From the NCBI RefSeq assembly GCF_036785885.1, contig NC_092316.1, forward strand, positions 26,405,001-26,469,000: a stretch of DNA of 64,000 nt. The letters run 5' to 3'. Source of the stretch: Coffea arabica (taxonomy: Eukaryota; Streptophyta; Magnoliopsida; Gentianales; Rubiaceae). The position numbers and the translations under genes were made by a program. A model generated the notes under the pieces. It saw nothing but the letters and a program-made list of their open reading frames with translations. It was not told the DNA's origin and did not search any database. This document shows positions 33,502 to 46,143 of the stretch, in pieces; the stretch's first letter is position 1; each line of letters opens with the position of its first letter.

Positions 33502-36366
33502 TGTAACAGCCCCACTTTCCCCTAAGGCGAACCAAAGGGGTTAGCGGACTGCCTGCCCAGCTCTCGCCAGGACTACGGATCAGTTAACGTCGATCTAATG
33601 CGCTCCGGAGCTTACCAACGCGCGCAAATAGGTCAAAATCACAAAATAAAAAAAAACGAAAATCGAAGCCGCGATGAACAGTAGAGGACACGTCAGAATC
33701 CGGCCGGATTTGGCCCTTTCCTTTTTCAAAATTTTTTTTTCTTTTTTCCGTTTGAAACGCGTATCAGTTCGAAATCCAACCAAGCATCGACCAAACATAT
33801 ATATACATTAGAAACCAACATTTGCAAGCCAAGACGGCATATCAAATATTCAACTAGTTCATACATGTACAAATAACCATTTACAAGCCAACCATTGGTT
33901 GCAACAAAACACTTAGGGTTTTCACCCTCAAGGAGCTATTCAAAATATACATTCACATGAGCTCAACTTGAACCAACTAGCACATTCTTTCCAAAAGTGG
34001 TCATTTTCCTGTAAGGAAAACAAATGGCACGGTATGAGCTAAAGCCCAGTGAGCAACTATCACACAAAAGCAGTCAAGATCACATAATCATAACCGTTCA
34101 GTTCAAATATGCAATTAAGAGATAAATCAAACCAGTGAAAGGATACGGTTGGCTCTCAAGAGCCCATTTCCACACTTGCAATCTTGATCCAACCTCATTG
34201 ACCCTCCGTCAATGTTAAAAGTACCAAAACCGTAGACCTCACTTTACTTCCTTTCCTTCCACCAATCATACCCCAACCGGGCCCGCACTCCATTCAGTCA
34301 CTTTTGGTAATACTCGAGTATACCGGAACCAAGAGTCTCATTACTACAAGGTTCCTCAGTACAGTCCCCGTGGCAAGACAATTTTCACGACCAAGCCCTC
34401 GCCGGCTCGATCCAATTGACTACCAAACGGGGTTGAGCTCAGTGATACAGTAAAGCCGTTGGACATTCATCCAAACGACACCAAATCAGTTTCCATGAGT
34501 GGAATTCAGTATTTCATATAACCAGTACAGTATTTCAGTAAAACAGTCAATAGCCATGAATAAAATCACAAGGGGTGAGGGCGGTCAAGTACACCCTCAC
34601 CTTAATCACTTCCAATAAGCAAATAAGCCTTCAAGGCATCAATTACACATATAACAAAGCCACATTGTAACATTTAAGTGAGTAGTATACTCACAAATCA
34701 AATAAGTGCTATTTCATGCACTTCCGTCAGGGGAATGTCGTGAACCACCGTCACGCCCTAGAACAAGTAAACAAATGCAATGAGACTCGATAACGAGTCA
34801 TATAGCAATGCCAATCACAACCCCAATAGGGTTTTATAAACATATACAAGCATGATAGCAAACCAGGAATTAAGAAAGGCCTTAAACTTAGGCCTTGGAA
34901 AGAAAACCGGATTCGACCTCATAATGCGGTAATGGCACAACTCTCACTACGATTATTAGATGGGGGTGTAAGACCCACCGCTTCGAAGCTATGGAACAGG
35001 GCTACAACAATGAAGAAGGTCACTCAATCCAGTTCCTAGCTTAAATAGGTCGAAAATGCCAAATACTATACCAGAATTACCAAAACAGGTTTGCAAATCA
35101 CACAAAACTGTAATTACTATAACGTAGTCTATACAAGTCCAAATGCCGAAATTCCAAAGGCATATGTTAGCTAAGACATCCAGCTACATTTCATCAGAAG
35201 ACACCAACAACTAAATCCAAACCAATTCCAGTCAAAATGGCCAATAACCAGTACAGTTTTCGCATTCTGTCCAAAGCAGAACAGCTACAGTAATTTCGTC
35301 ATAACTCATTCCACATTAATCCAAATGACCTGAAATTTTACAGGCACCTCAAACACATCAATACCTACAACTTTCATGTTTTGAGCAAAGTCAAATTCGG
35401 CCTCTAACCCTATGATCCAAAACCGGACAGAATTGGGGATTTAAGAACCCTAACTTTTCAGTTTTCATTCCAAATCCAAAATTGGTTGCATTTATCCAAA
35501 TTTCACACCCACTAGAGTTATTATAGGCCATTGCCAATCATCACAAACAACCACACCATCATAATCCAATTAAACCAGAAAAATCATCAATAAATGGAAA
35601 ACTTCACCAAATCACTTCAAGTCAAGATAAAAACCAGAAATTTCAGCACTTTAATCACTAATAAGCATAACTTAAGCATCATTAGATGTAGGAGGAAGAT
35701 ACACACACCACTCACCTAGTAACAAGAGAGGTAGAGGTGTTGGACACCTTAGCTCTTCCAAAAACTTCACCAAATCAACCACTAACACCAACTAGAAAGA
35801 TTTTATGGAGTAGAAACTAGTTTAGTTGGTTGAGTTATGGATTGAAGCAAGAAGAAATCAAGACTTGAAGAGGTTTTCTTCCTTCCTTGAACTTGAGAGA
35901 GAGGGCCGGCCAACAAGAGAAGAAAAATTGTGAATTTTATGCAATTTTTGGATATTTAATCCTTTGGTCAAAAAGTCAAAATTGTGAATAGTAAATCTTA
36001 AAGGAAAACCAATAACATGGTGACACTTGTCACTCTATTTAATGCATTCTTATCACTTCTTTTCTCTCTCACATCAATCACTTCACACACTCTACTTATC
36101 TCTTAACACCCGATAAAATTTACACAGTATCCGGAATTTAACCTAATTGGCCGAATTTTTTCGAACTTTTCGCACTAGTGGGTCCCACGTCCAGTATATA
36201 TTCTTAATTTTCTAAAAACTCACCAATACTAGAAAAATCATCTAAAAACTATAATTGCTCATAAAATCAACCCAGAAAAAGTTTCTAAGCCAGAAAATGC
36301 AAAAATTATGCAATTAAGGGAACTAAAACCCTAGGAAAATTTTTAGGGTATTTACGGGTTCTCACA
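33502..36366 (-). mobile_element. Solo LTR (2865 bp) related to the LTRs of the element at 1-5119
   Basis: On the plus strand it runs from TGTAACAGCCCC to GGGTTCTCACA, flanked by TSD GGAAC (33497-33501 and 36367-36371). Read on the minus strand it has the family A plan: palindrome GTGGGACCCAC (36188-36178), donor ACTAG/GTGAGT at 35715, small exon 34756-34695, palindrome ATACTCGAGTAT (34321-34310), acceptor TTTTCCTTACAG ending at 34009, and the U5 hairpin block near 33530. It has no internal region and no gene. Confidence 0.92.
34695..34756 (-). other. Putative small leader exon inside solo LTR (family A')
   Basis: On the minus strand the 62-nt segment lies between TTACTTGTTCTAG and GTGAGTATAC. 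The predicted introns are about 960 and 690 nt. Confidence 0.45.
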
Positions 36367-36371
36367 GGAAC

Positions 36372-37608
36372 AACTTGGGGCTTGAGTTTTGGAAGATCAA
36401 CCTAAGAAACTTGCAACTAGAAGGTAAGTCATCTCTCTTGGAAGTTAAAGTTTGGTGCATAAGTCTTGAATCCATGAAAAGTGATGCTTCTGTTGTTTTT
36501 ATGATCTTATATGATATAGATGGTGATTATATAGAGTTTAATGGTTCATCTTGGTGATATTTTGCTGCTGAAATTTCGGTCAAACCAAGAGAAATTAGGG
36601 CTTCTTGTTATAGGTTTTCTTAGTTGATTTGGTTGGTGATTAGACTTGATAATGGAACTTTTGGTGTGATTATCTCATTTGAATGGTGGGTTCTTAACAA
36701 AAGCAGGTTTGGTTATGAAACCCTAATATAAATGGAAGTTAGTTTAGCTTGGCTAGGGTTTAGTTGGTTAGGGTTTTTGTAGTGAGTGAAAAACTAGTGA
36801 AATTGGATTCTAGATTGTGGTTGGTGTTTGGTAATATTTGTGGTAATTTGAGGAGAAGATTTTGGACCATTGGTAGGTCTTTTAGAAGCTGATATATGTA
36901 GGACTATTTGGTATAAAATTAGTCAGAAAACTGGTATAAGAATCGTAGCAGCGGACCATGTGTTTGCAAAGTTCAAAAACCGGCAAAACTGGAAATAGGG
37001 CAGTCCACAAATCTGAACTTGATTTCTGTTTTTCTTTATGATGCATGCTGATTCAGAAGTTTCTCAAAACATGAAAATTGTAGCTTCTTAAGTCCTTGAT
37101 GTGCCTGCAAAAGTTCAGGTCAAACGGATCAGTGTAGCCTGAGTTATGGCTAAAACAATCTCTCCTATTTGGAACACTGGATTGTGTTACGTTTTCAAAT
37201 TTGGCCTCTGGCCATGCTCGGTTCGCCTGGATAACGTGCGAACTGGGTGTTGATCCCTTCATAAGAAATGTAGATCTTGGTCTTAGCTTCGAAACAGTAT
37301 AAAGTGCATCCAAATTCGAGTTCCGTAGCATCAGTTATGTCCAAAACAAGATCGGTTGTCAGAACTGCCTTTGAATTTGGATAGTTCTGACAGGAACTTT
37401 GAACCCATTTTTTCCTATGCTCCGTACTGATTCAGCTTTTGGTTAAAACACAAAAGTTATAGCCTTATAAATAAGCTTTCTAATGCCCTTGGAATTTCTT
37501 GATTCCGATCTCTGAGTCGTGAGTTATGGTCTTTCAAACAGGGCCTGTTTAGTAACCCGAAATGAACCTCCGACTAAGTCATCTCATCTCAAATTTTAAG
37601 GATAAAGT
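36372..37608 (+). repeat. Older LTR, third segment
   Basis: The sequence resumes after the GGAAC duplication. It has a perfect donor-like AGAAG/GTAAGT at 36424 and then LTR-type text. No second exon or LTR end appears before the Ogre-type solo LTR begins at 37609 (TSD AAAGT, 37604-37608). No gene is seen. Confidence 0.5.
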
Positions 37609-38066
37609 TGTCGCGCCCCATTTTTTGATAAATAAATAAATGGTTTAAAAAATGTATTTTTTGATTCAATTTGTGATTGGAAAATGAATTGTGATTTAAA
37701 AGAAAAATGGGTCTAAATGGGGGTTTGAAAATGCGACGATTTGACCCAAAATTATAGTTTAAAAAGGGTTTTTGAAATAAAAAATCGGAGTCGCCACTTG
37801 GTAATGAGTTAAGGTGTACCAAGTCACCAAAAAATGAATTTTTAAAAAAAATAGGAAAGAGTAGTAAGAAACCCCATTTAAACGACTCCTAGTCCACGTA
37901 AACCAAAGAAAAAGGTTCGGGAGTCACATTTGACAAAGGGGAAGGCAAGGATAAAATCCAAGGCACCCCTTTGACCTAGCCAAGGCTAGTTGCATGATTT
38001 AATCAAAGATTTTCTTGTTTTAACCAAAGAATTTATTACATTTGGATGCACTACATGAATGCAAAC

Positions 38067-41000
38067 TGTCGCGCCCCATTTTTTCGATAAGAAAAATAAA
38101 TGGTTTGAGAAAGATGTTTTTGATTCAATTTTGATTGGAAAATGATTTTTTGTGAGTTGAAAAGACATGGGTCTCAATGGGACTTGGGAAGCGACGATTC
38201 GACCCAAAAATAGTTTTAAAAAGGGTTTTGAAATGAAAAGTTTGGAGTCGCCACTTGGTAATGATTTAAGGTGTACCAAGTCACCTAAAAATGAGTTTTA
38301 AAATCAAGTAGTAATAAACCCTTTTTAAAACGACTCCTAGTCTACGTAAAACAAAGAAAAAGGTTCGGGAGTCACGTTTGACAAAGGGGAAGGCAAGGAT
38401 AGACTCCAAGGCACCCCTTTGACCTAGCCAAAGCTAGTTGCGTGGCTTAACCCCAACTTTCCTAATTTTCTACCCAGGGTATGTATTGCATGTTGGATTA
38501 TGCCTATATGAATGCAGAAACGAAAAAAGTGCAATCCTAAATTCTACAATGTCTCTCGTGAGGTTTTTGGTCCCAGACCACATGAATTGTGGCGGCCAGT
38601 AAAGGGAAACCTCATGGAGGTCGATTGATGCAAATGGTAACTCAAGTGCAAGTGTGCAAGTGTATGAAAAGATTCATGTATAAAATGGTGCAAACAACAA
38701 AGTATTTGTGTGCGTATGTGTAAAGAAAGTGCACGTGTGAATTTGAGTGAAAAATCAAAGTATTAGTGTGTGAGTGTGTAAAGGAAATGCACGTGTGAAT
38801 TTGAGTGAAAAATCAAAGTATTAGTGTGTGCAAATGAATGAAGATAGGATTATAAATATATATGTGAAATTTGAATTCTACTTATGAAGTAAGATGAGTG
38901 AAAAATATGGATTGAGAAATGTGGAAAAAAAGTGATTAAAAGAGCATGGAAGTGAGAAAAGATGAAAGTATGTCCCTAAGGGAATGCAACAAATTGGGTA
39001 CGGGGATGACGTCTAATTTTTTGACTTTGATTTTCCCTCGGATTAGAAGGTAAAACTAGCGTGCTAAGGCTATCGAGTAGCCACACTCGCTCGTTTCCCT
39101 TATCAGGAGGGGATTTTCACGCAAATGAACCCTAACTAGCATGAGATGCAAGTCCTAAAGTGAAGGGGAAGGGGTTTGAGGAACATACCAAATGATAAAC
39201 TAAGGAAAAATGCGTGATATGTGGTGATCATGCACTTAATGAAAAAGGGAAAAAAGAACCTATTGGGTCTAGCATTGGACTAGCCCTTTCTATGACATCC
39301 TACTATCATTAGATTAGTGAAAAAGATGAACCACAACTAGCGTTGGACTAGTGTGGTGACGTACATTCATTCATCCATTCCATTCATCTATACTAAAAAA
39401 AACGAGTAGACATGCAAATCACCTAAATCGAGTAGCACTTATCATGCTCGACTAGATGCAAGATCCTAATAAAGCTTTTAACATGTAACACCTAGGCATG
39501 CAACCATTACATTTGCTAACTAAAACAAAGGGGAAAGGGAAAATGGACCAAATTACTTGCTACGCCCTATCTATTACAAGCCAAGAGGTGTACACATACC
39601 CCATTAATAAAAATCAAAAGTAAATGAAATAAATGAAAGGAAATAAGGAGCGGCTAGGAAAGCAAGTAGACATGCAAATTTCAATTAGCACATTGGTCCA
39701 CATAGGGAGAGACAAAAAGGATAAAAGAAAATTATACCTCCCTCGTTCTTGAAGCTAGTAAAAAAAGGTCCTAATTTGGGCTAAAACCATCAAACAAAGG
39801 ATTAATGCACCAATTTAATGATAGAATGTAAATAAACAAACTAAACCCACCAAAATCAGCAAATCATTCCTCAATTTCAACTTCATGGAGTCAAGAGTTA
39901 ATTAAAGACCAAGAAATCGGAATGACCTATTCAAATCCCAAGTATAGCATTTACTAAGGACCCAAAAGCAAGCATTGTTCAAATATTCAAGTCCAAATAA
40001 ATAGTTTAAGCACTTCAAAGATTCCAAAAATAAAGAAAGAGCCAAGCAATGATTGAGGTTGCAATGATTTTAGGACTTAATTGCAAGATACTAAAACATG
40101 CTTGGGCTTTTGTGGCACACAGAGAAACTTAGAGGGATCAAATTGATTAAATGTTCCAATTACTTAGGCCTTAGTAGAACAAAAAGGGACTTGGGGGGTC
40201 AAAATGCAATTTCTAAAGTTATTTTCATGCAAAAATCATGCAATCACGTAGAAGAATTCTGCACTCAAATTGCAGCAAACCATGAAGCCTTCGGCAATCC
40301 AAAAAAATGCAGCAGTAGCTTCCATTTCACACGCAAGTTTCATTTCAAACCTTCAACAAACAAAACTTTGAACCAACTCCAATCAAAACATAACCAAGCA
40401 CCTCTTGGCAAAGCAAAACTTAGAATTTTTCCATGCAAGTTAGCTAGAAACAAAACCTCTGCAACTAAAACAGAAAATTTTCTATTCGTCCACAACCATT
40501 CTCATGCAGTTTCCTTATGCCATTTAGACACATTCATGCAAGCCAAACAAGAAAAAACATGATTGAATTGTTATCTAGACAAAATGTTAGAGCTCAGAGC
40601 CAAAAGAAAGAATCAAACGAAAGAATAAAGTTCTGCAAAATTGGTTTCGGCAGGCTGCTGTACATTCATCCAAAATTTTCCCGCAACTTTAAGCTTTCAA
40701 ATGCAGGTTTCATATAAGACTTCAAACAAAAGCCAGCAAAGACCATCACTCAATCACCATTTAACAACTAAACACTTTGGTTAACATATCACAGCCGAAC
40801 ATGCAACAAAAGGAGCAAAAACGCCCCCAAAAGTTCATGCAACTCAGCCCAAGCTGTGCTGCGTTTTTAATTTTAAAAAAAAAACAAAAACTCACTTTCG
40901 TGTTTTCTGATGTAGTCCAAATGCAAGGAACAACCTAGACAACAAAGGTTTGGACTGAAGGAATAAGATTACCAAACATTACCCCTACTGCTGTCTAACT

Positions 41001-42938
41001 CAAAAACCATATCCAGTAAGCATTAATCACAACACAGACAAGAAAAACAGCAAAGGGAAACGCGCGGGTGAACTTGCAACCTGCTAAATTTGTTCAAAAA
41101 CAAAAAAATTCGCCATGGATGTCAAACTCACTGCCCCCATACAAACATGTTGCATCCGTCCCCAACCCAGCAAAAACGTGCAACTCACATGCATTACTAT
41201 GGACATACAAAATGATGAAAGTGACGACCAGCGAACGAAGTTTCAGAAATTGCGTGCTATTTTCTGGTTTTGCTCTTATTCATCATAGAAATAGCAGCCA
41301 CAAACTCAAACAACAATTCATGACACCAGCATTAAAACTGAACCTCTAAACCCCCTCCATGATCATCATTAAACAGAGCCCAACCACAGATCAGTTCATG
41401 CCCAAAACAAACTGAACAGAAATCATTCAAAGTTGAAAACTTTCATTAATCCACTTTCGGCTAAAACCCAAAACGCAAGCATCTTTAAAAAACAAAGCAG
41501 ATTGGAAAGTCATGTAAATCTGATAAAGGAAAGAAAAACTACAATTTGCTGGGCTTGCTTGTCATGAACAATCGGCCATGAAAATTCAAACAAAGACATC
41601 TTGAACTCATGATAAAAGAAACACCACCGAAGACTCCCAAACTATGGTCCATGCGTTCATCAATCGTAAATCGAACATTAATGACAGAAAAATCTAATCT
41701 TGGCGTGAGTTTGTGATTGAAGTACCTTGGTGCAGATCTGCCGAAGGCAATGGGGGGCTGAAATGACGATGATGGAAGCTCAACTTCAATGGCTACTGCA
41801 ACTTTTCCTTCCTTGCTGCCGATCTCGTTCACTCTCTCCCGAAATCTCTCTTTTTCTTCCGTCAAAACCCTCTCAAACCCCTGTGACCAAACTCAGAATT
41901 TTTCTCCTCAGAAACCTCGTAGCCTTCCCCGTAACCTTTGTCTTTCCTCAGCCTGTTTTCCTCATATCTTTAGCTCACCAACTCTCTCCGCCTTTTTCTT
42001 TCTTTTCCTTTCTCTCCCTCCTGCGCTGTTTTTTCTTTTTGCAGTTGCTCCCCTTCCAGCCTCTCTCTCGGTCACTCAGTTTTTTTTTTCTTCCGCCGTT
42101 CTCTCAAACTCTCTTTTCCTTTTTGCCGTCCCGTCTCTCTTCTCAAAACTTCCCCCTTTTTCCAGACCAAAAAACTCTCCCCTGCGGCTCCCCTTTCTCT
42201 TGCTATTTATATCATCAACCCCCCTCCTAAACCCTTAAAACATTGCCACCATATTTGCAGCTTAAGGAGCCGCACAAGTCCTCCTCTGCAAACTGCAAAA
42301 AAAATGCAGCTTGCATGCATCGGCTCTATTTTTTTTTTTTAACTTAATAAATACAGAATATAAATAATAATAATAATAACAAAATGACAAAACTATGTAA
42401 TAATAATGAAAACAAATAAATAAAATAAAATAAAATAAAAAAAACAAACTAAACAAATAAAAACAACAAAAATGTCCATTTTTCAAATTTTCTTCATTTT
42501 TCCCCTTTTTTCTTTTTTTTCTTTTCTTTTCTCAAAATAACTTAACAAAAATAACTAAAGTGCCAAAAGATTGAATTTGAACGTATTTTTGTGAACAATT
42601 TTCTTTTTTTTCTTTTTTTATGATTTTCCTTTTTTCTCTTTTTTCCTTTTCCAAGAAAACATTGAATAAAAACAAAATGACTAAAACATATTTTTGATGT
42701 TTTCCTTTTCTTTTTCTAAAAACTCTATGCTAATCTTAAACTTAAAAGCTAAAACTAAAAACTAAAACTAAAAGTAAATAAAAAGCAAATGAAATAGGTC
42801 AACTAAAAGGGCGAAAATGAATAAAACTAAAATATCATAACAACTAATAGTACAATAACGAACTAAAATACAAGCAATCTAAAATGAAAATCATGAAATA
42901 GATGATACACACAAATTATTCAAAATTTGGTGTCTACA
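38067..42938 (-). repeat. 3' LTR of the Ogre/Tat element
   Basis: It pairs with 50576-55442. The minus-strand TATA box is TATAAATAG at 42211-42203. The CT-rich tract 42000-42200 (plus strand) becomes a GA-rich leader downstream of that promoter. The AT-rich stretch 42330-42900 is low-complexity U3. Open frames inside are repeated in the other LTR and show no recognised domain. Confidence 0.92.
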
Positions 42939-42953
42939 GTTTGCCCCTCTTTG
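42939..42953 (-). other. Polypurine tract of Ogre/Tat element
   Basis: On the minus strand it reads CAAAGAGGGGCAAAC directly before the LTR start TGTAGACACC. Confidence 0.85.
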
Positions 42954-43059
42954 TCTGAGTTTTGAAAAAACTTGAGACAAAGAAGTAGACACCAAATACT
43001 TACCTGCATTCTTCGGCTGCGAATTACTCAAATGATGGGGATTGACCCCAAACAGGAAA

Positions 43060-43545
43060 TTTTAAAATTGGGATAGACCCATGGGATAGACCCGAACAGA
43101 CATGTAAAATTGGGATAGACCCACGGGATAGACCCGAACAGAAATTTAAATTTGGGATAGACCCACGGGATAGACCCGAACAGAAATTTAAATTTGGGAT
43201 AGACCCACGGGATAGACCCGTACAGAAATGTAAAATTGGGATAGACCCACGGGATAGACCCGAACAGAAATTTAAAATTGGGATAGACCCGGACAAAAAT
43301 TTAAAATTGGGATAGACCCACGGGATAGACCCGGACAGAAATTTAAATTTGGGATAGACCCAAACAAAAATTTAAATTTGGGATAGACCCGGACAGAAAT
43401 GTAAAATTTGGGATAGACCTACGGGATAGACCCGAACAGAAATTTAAAATTGGGATAGACCCGGACAGAAATTTAAAATTGGGATAGACCCACGGGATAG
43501 ACCCGTACAGAAATGTAAAATTGGGATAGACCCACGGGATTTAAA
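43060..43545 (-). repeat. Tandem repeat array of a GGGATAGACCC unit
   Basis: A unit of about 42 bp holds two GGGATAGACCC subunits plus a spacer like GAACAGAAATTTAAAA. It is repeated about a dozen times, with some copies lacking one subunit. It lies between the integrase remnant and the polypurine tract. The open frame through it (minus, 43296-43024) is an effect of the repeat. Confidence 0.92.
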
Positions 43546-44429
43546 ACGATGAGTTGAGTTTTTACCTGAGAACAGCTAAAAGTTTTGCATCGAGGGAAGA
43601 TTTGATCCTTGTAGCTGAAACAATAGCTAATTTTGATTTAACATATTGTTTCTTCTGATTGCACTTGCCAATAATACTGTTGATTCGTCTTTGTCCACTG
43701 GGGGAGTTTTTCTGACATTAATTTGGGCGAGAAAAGATGGTGGTTGTTTCCATTTGTAGATGTAGCATTCCTGCAAGAAAAGAGGAAATAATGGACTTGC
43801 CACCATCATTTGATCCAGTTTGCCTTGAGAATCGTGTAAACATGAGTCTTTGGATGCCTTTGCCAACTTTTGCTGCGACATCTGCCTTGGTTGAATTTGT
43901 AATTTTGAAACCTTTCGATTTCGGAGACCAATAAAGTGCCCACTTACCACGTCACCAAATCGCTGTGGCAGCTTTGTCGCATTTTACCCACTTTGACAAA
44001 TGATTGAATCCCCTATCCTTGCACAAACCTTAGGGTTTATCATCCATCCGAATCCAATGGTGAAAGAATGATGCATGAAAAATCAAAATATATGCAAGGT
44101 GATTTCCTATGTTCTGCATGGAATGAATATGTCAAAAAAATGTAAAACACATCCAACTATGCTTAATCCTATAAAATGCCATGAATACCAGCACATGAGA
44201 AAAGATGTATTTGGAAAAGAATGTTTTTACAAAGCAACACAGTTTTGGCCAACAGATGTCATATTCAAATCTCTGGATATCTTTGTTCTAGAATTTAATA
44301 TTGGCCGAAGTATGACAAAAATGAGAAGAAATCCAAATGAACCAAGTCACTAGCTGTTCCTCCTCGTGCTTGCTCGTTGCAAAAACCTGTCTTGGCGCCC
44401 TTTCTGGTTTTCACCAAGGTTGCCCCCCA

Positions 44430-44500
44430 CCCTTTTTGTTTTTGTTTTGTTTTGTTTTGTTTGTTTGTTTTTTTTCGTTTTTTCATTTTTTTTTTTTTGA
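44430..44500 (+). repeat. TTTTG-type microsatellite and T-rich tract
   Basis: Runs of TTTTG/TTTGT are followed by poly-T in the element's 3' untranslated region. Confidence 0.8.
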
Positions 44501-44834
44501 GGTGCCCTTTCGGGCTTTCACCTAAGTAAGCAATGGAAGAGATCGACCATAATCGACTCAGAAATGTAAGTTGAAGATTGCTGGCATCAACAAAATGCAC
44601 TTCCTTTGCAAGATTAGGCGAGGGCATTATGGACATCACTTGCCAGTTGATTAGCAAAAATCCCAATAGAAATACAACAAGTGACGAAAGCCAGGACTTT
44701 GGGCTCTTGTAAGGAGGTCAGGTGGGGTGCATTTTCAAAGAAAGTTGAGGCTTGAAAGCAAAATTTCTGAGAGGTGTGAAATAACCTGAGATTGCATCAT
44801 CCTGAGACTATCTCCAATTTTTGAACGAAACCGA

Positions 44835-45048
44835 GGAAGATTTGCCCCAGTTTGATTGAATTCTTCTCTTTGCATTTTTCATTGCATTTCCTTACTTTTG
44901 CATTTTTTCTTCGAAAACTAAATTTGCCCCAGTGTGGGGTTCTTTCTTTTTCCATCTTTCTTTTCAAAATAAATTTGCCCCAGTGTGAGGTTTTCCTTTT
45001 CTTTCCGATCATTTTTTCAAAATGAATTTGCCCCAGTGTAGGGTTTGC
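44835..45048 (-). repeat. Four PPT-like repeats (CTGGGGCAAATTT-type)
   Basis: On the minus strand the motif CACTGGGGCAAATTT or a close variant occurs near 44839-44850, 44922-44940, 44972-44993 and 45024-45048, the last three about 50 bp apart. Each resembles the element's own polypurine tract (GAGGGGCAAAC). Confidence 0.8.
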
Positions 45049-45193
45049 AATTCTCAGGGGCTGCCAAACGAAAATTTGTCAATTCTGATGGCTCAAAGGG
45101 GACAAGTAGGGATAAAATGCTTTAAATGTAAAAGAAGAGGGCCTGACTTGCATTTTGTCATTTGCATGAATTTCTAAGAAAAATTTTGCATGA

Positions 45194-45544
45194 TCAAATG
45201 AAAATCTTCTTGCACATGTCCGAGTTGATAGGTCGAGGGAATGTTTGACCATCCATTTCCGTCAAAATAAGTGTTCCGCCAGGTAATACCTTTTGGACAA
45301 CAAACGGCCCTTTTTGATTTTGGGCGAATTTGTCTCTGCCTTCGTCTTGTATTGGCAAAGTTCGCTTGAGTGCTTTGTCGCCTTCCTCAAAATGTATGCT
45401 GATGAAACTTCTTGTCGTAGGCTCAGGCCAGGCATGTTTGTAACATTTCATGACAAACGGCATTCTTGGCTGAACTCCCATTAGAGTGTGCAAAGATGGA
45501 ATTTCTGCTACTGCAAACGAGACTGCCTCCAACCATCTGTACAC
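45194..45544 (-). pseudogene. Integrase C-terminal remnant (Ogre/Tat)
   Basis: The 116-codon frame ends with a typical Tat integrase tail: LKRTLPIQDEGRDKFAQN, GPFVVQKVLPGG, and LILTEMDGQTFPRPINSD. These belong to the C-terminal domain after the DDE core. No HHCC finger or DDE residues are found upstream; the sequence between here and gag (45545-46143) has no recognisable protease, RT or RNase H. The internal deletion therefore joined a point after gag to a point late in integrase. Upstream of the tail the frame looks degenerate compared with relatives. It is not functional alone. Confidence 0.82.
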
Positions 45545-46143
45545 CTTGACACATAGTCAAACTCTTAATCATCTCCTTTTCTGCTTTTGTCCGAACGAAT
45601 GCTGATTCATGATGATGTTTTTTCTTTTTCCTATTCTCAGTGCCAATGTGAACAAATGCTGTGGTTTCTAGGTTTGGTTCGAATTTCTCCTCATTTTGTT
45701 CAAGATTTTTGAAAAAGAATCAAATACTTTCTCTTTATCACTCTCGCTTTGAGATCTGGGTTCCAAAATTCTCAAGTCGTGAGTGAGATAGAGATTGCCA
45801 TTATTGAATTCCAGAAAAGTGATATCCAAAGGGTCAAATAATTTTATCTTTGGCCATTTGAAAGAATTAACGAATTTGGAATAATAAGTAAACAAATATA
45901 CAACAAACAAATGAATAAGCAATATGACCGAAATATAAACAAACGAATAAACAAAATAACCTGACAAGAATGACTTGTTCATTTTCATAAAACCTTTGAT
46001 TGAAAACAAACGGAAATGAAATGAAAACTTAAAAATATTTACATGCGCAAATTTTGGTCAAAAGTAAAGATGTTTTCATTAGATAATTAGATGCAAAAGT
46101 TTTTTCCTCATGAATTCGCATGAATGACAAACCCCCTTTAGGT
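45545..46143 (-). other. Residual sequence at the pol deletion
   Basis: It is AT-rich with no domain that I recognise. It replaces what should be several kilobases of protease-RT-RNase H-integrase in an autonomous relative. The exact junction cannot be placed without a full-length copy. Confidence 0.6.

Noticed and set aside
41539..41865. 108-codon minus-strand ORF in the Ogre LTR leader (also 54047-54373)
   Set aside because: It is in sense orientation and downstream of the TATA box, but the ORF at the equivalent place in the diverged solo LTR (58609-58256) shows no sequence similarity, so conservation is not supported.
41727..42238. Long plus-strand Ser/Leu/Phe-rich ORFs, repeated at 54235-54854
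   Set aside because: They are antisense to the Ogre LTR and arise from a CT-rich leader tract; the composition is low-complexity.
43024..43296. Repetitive minus-strand ORF with SGSIPILNFCSGLSR units
   Set aside because: It is the translation of the 42-bp tandem repeat.
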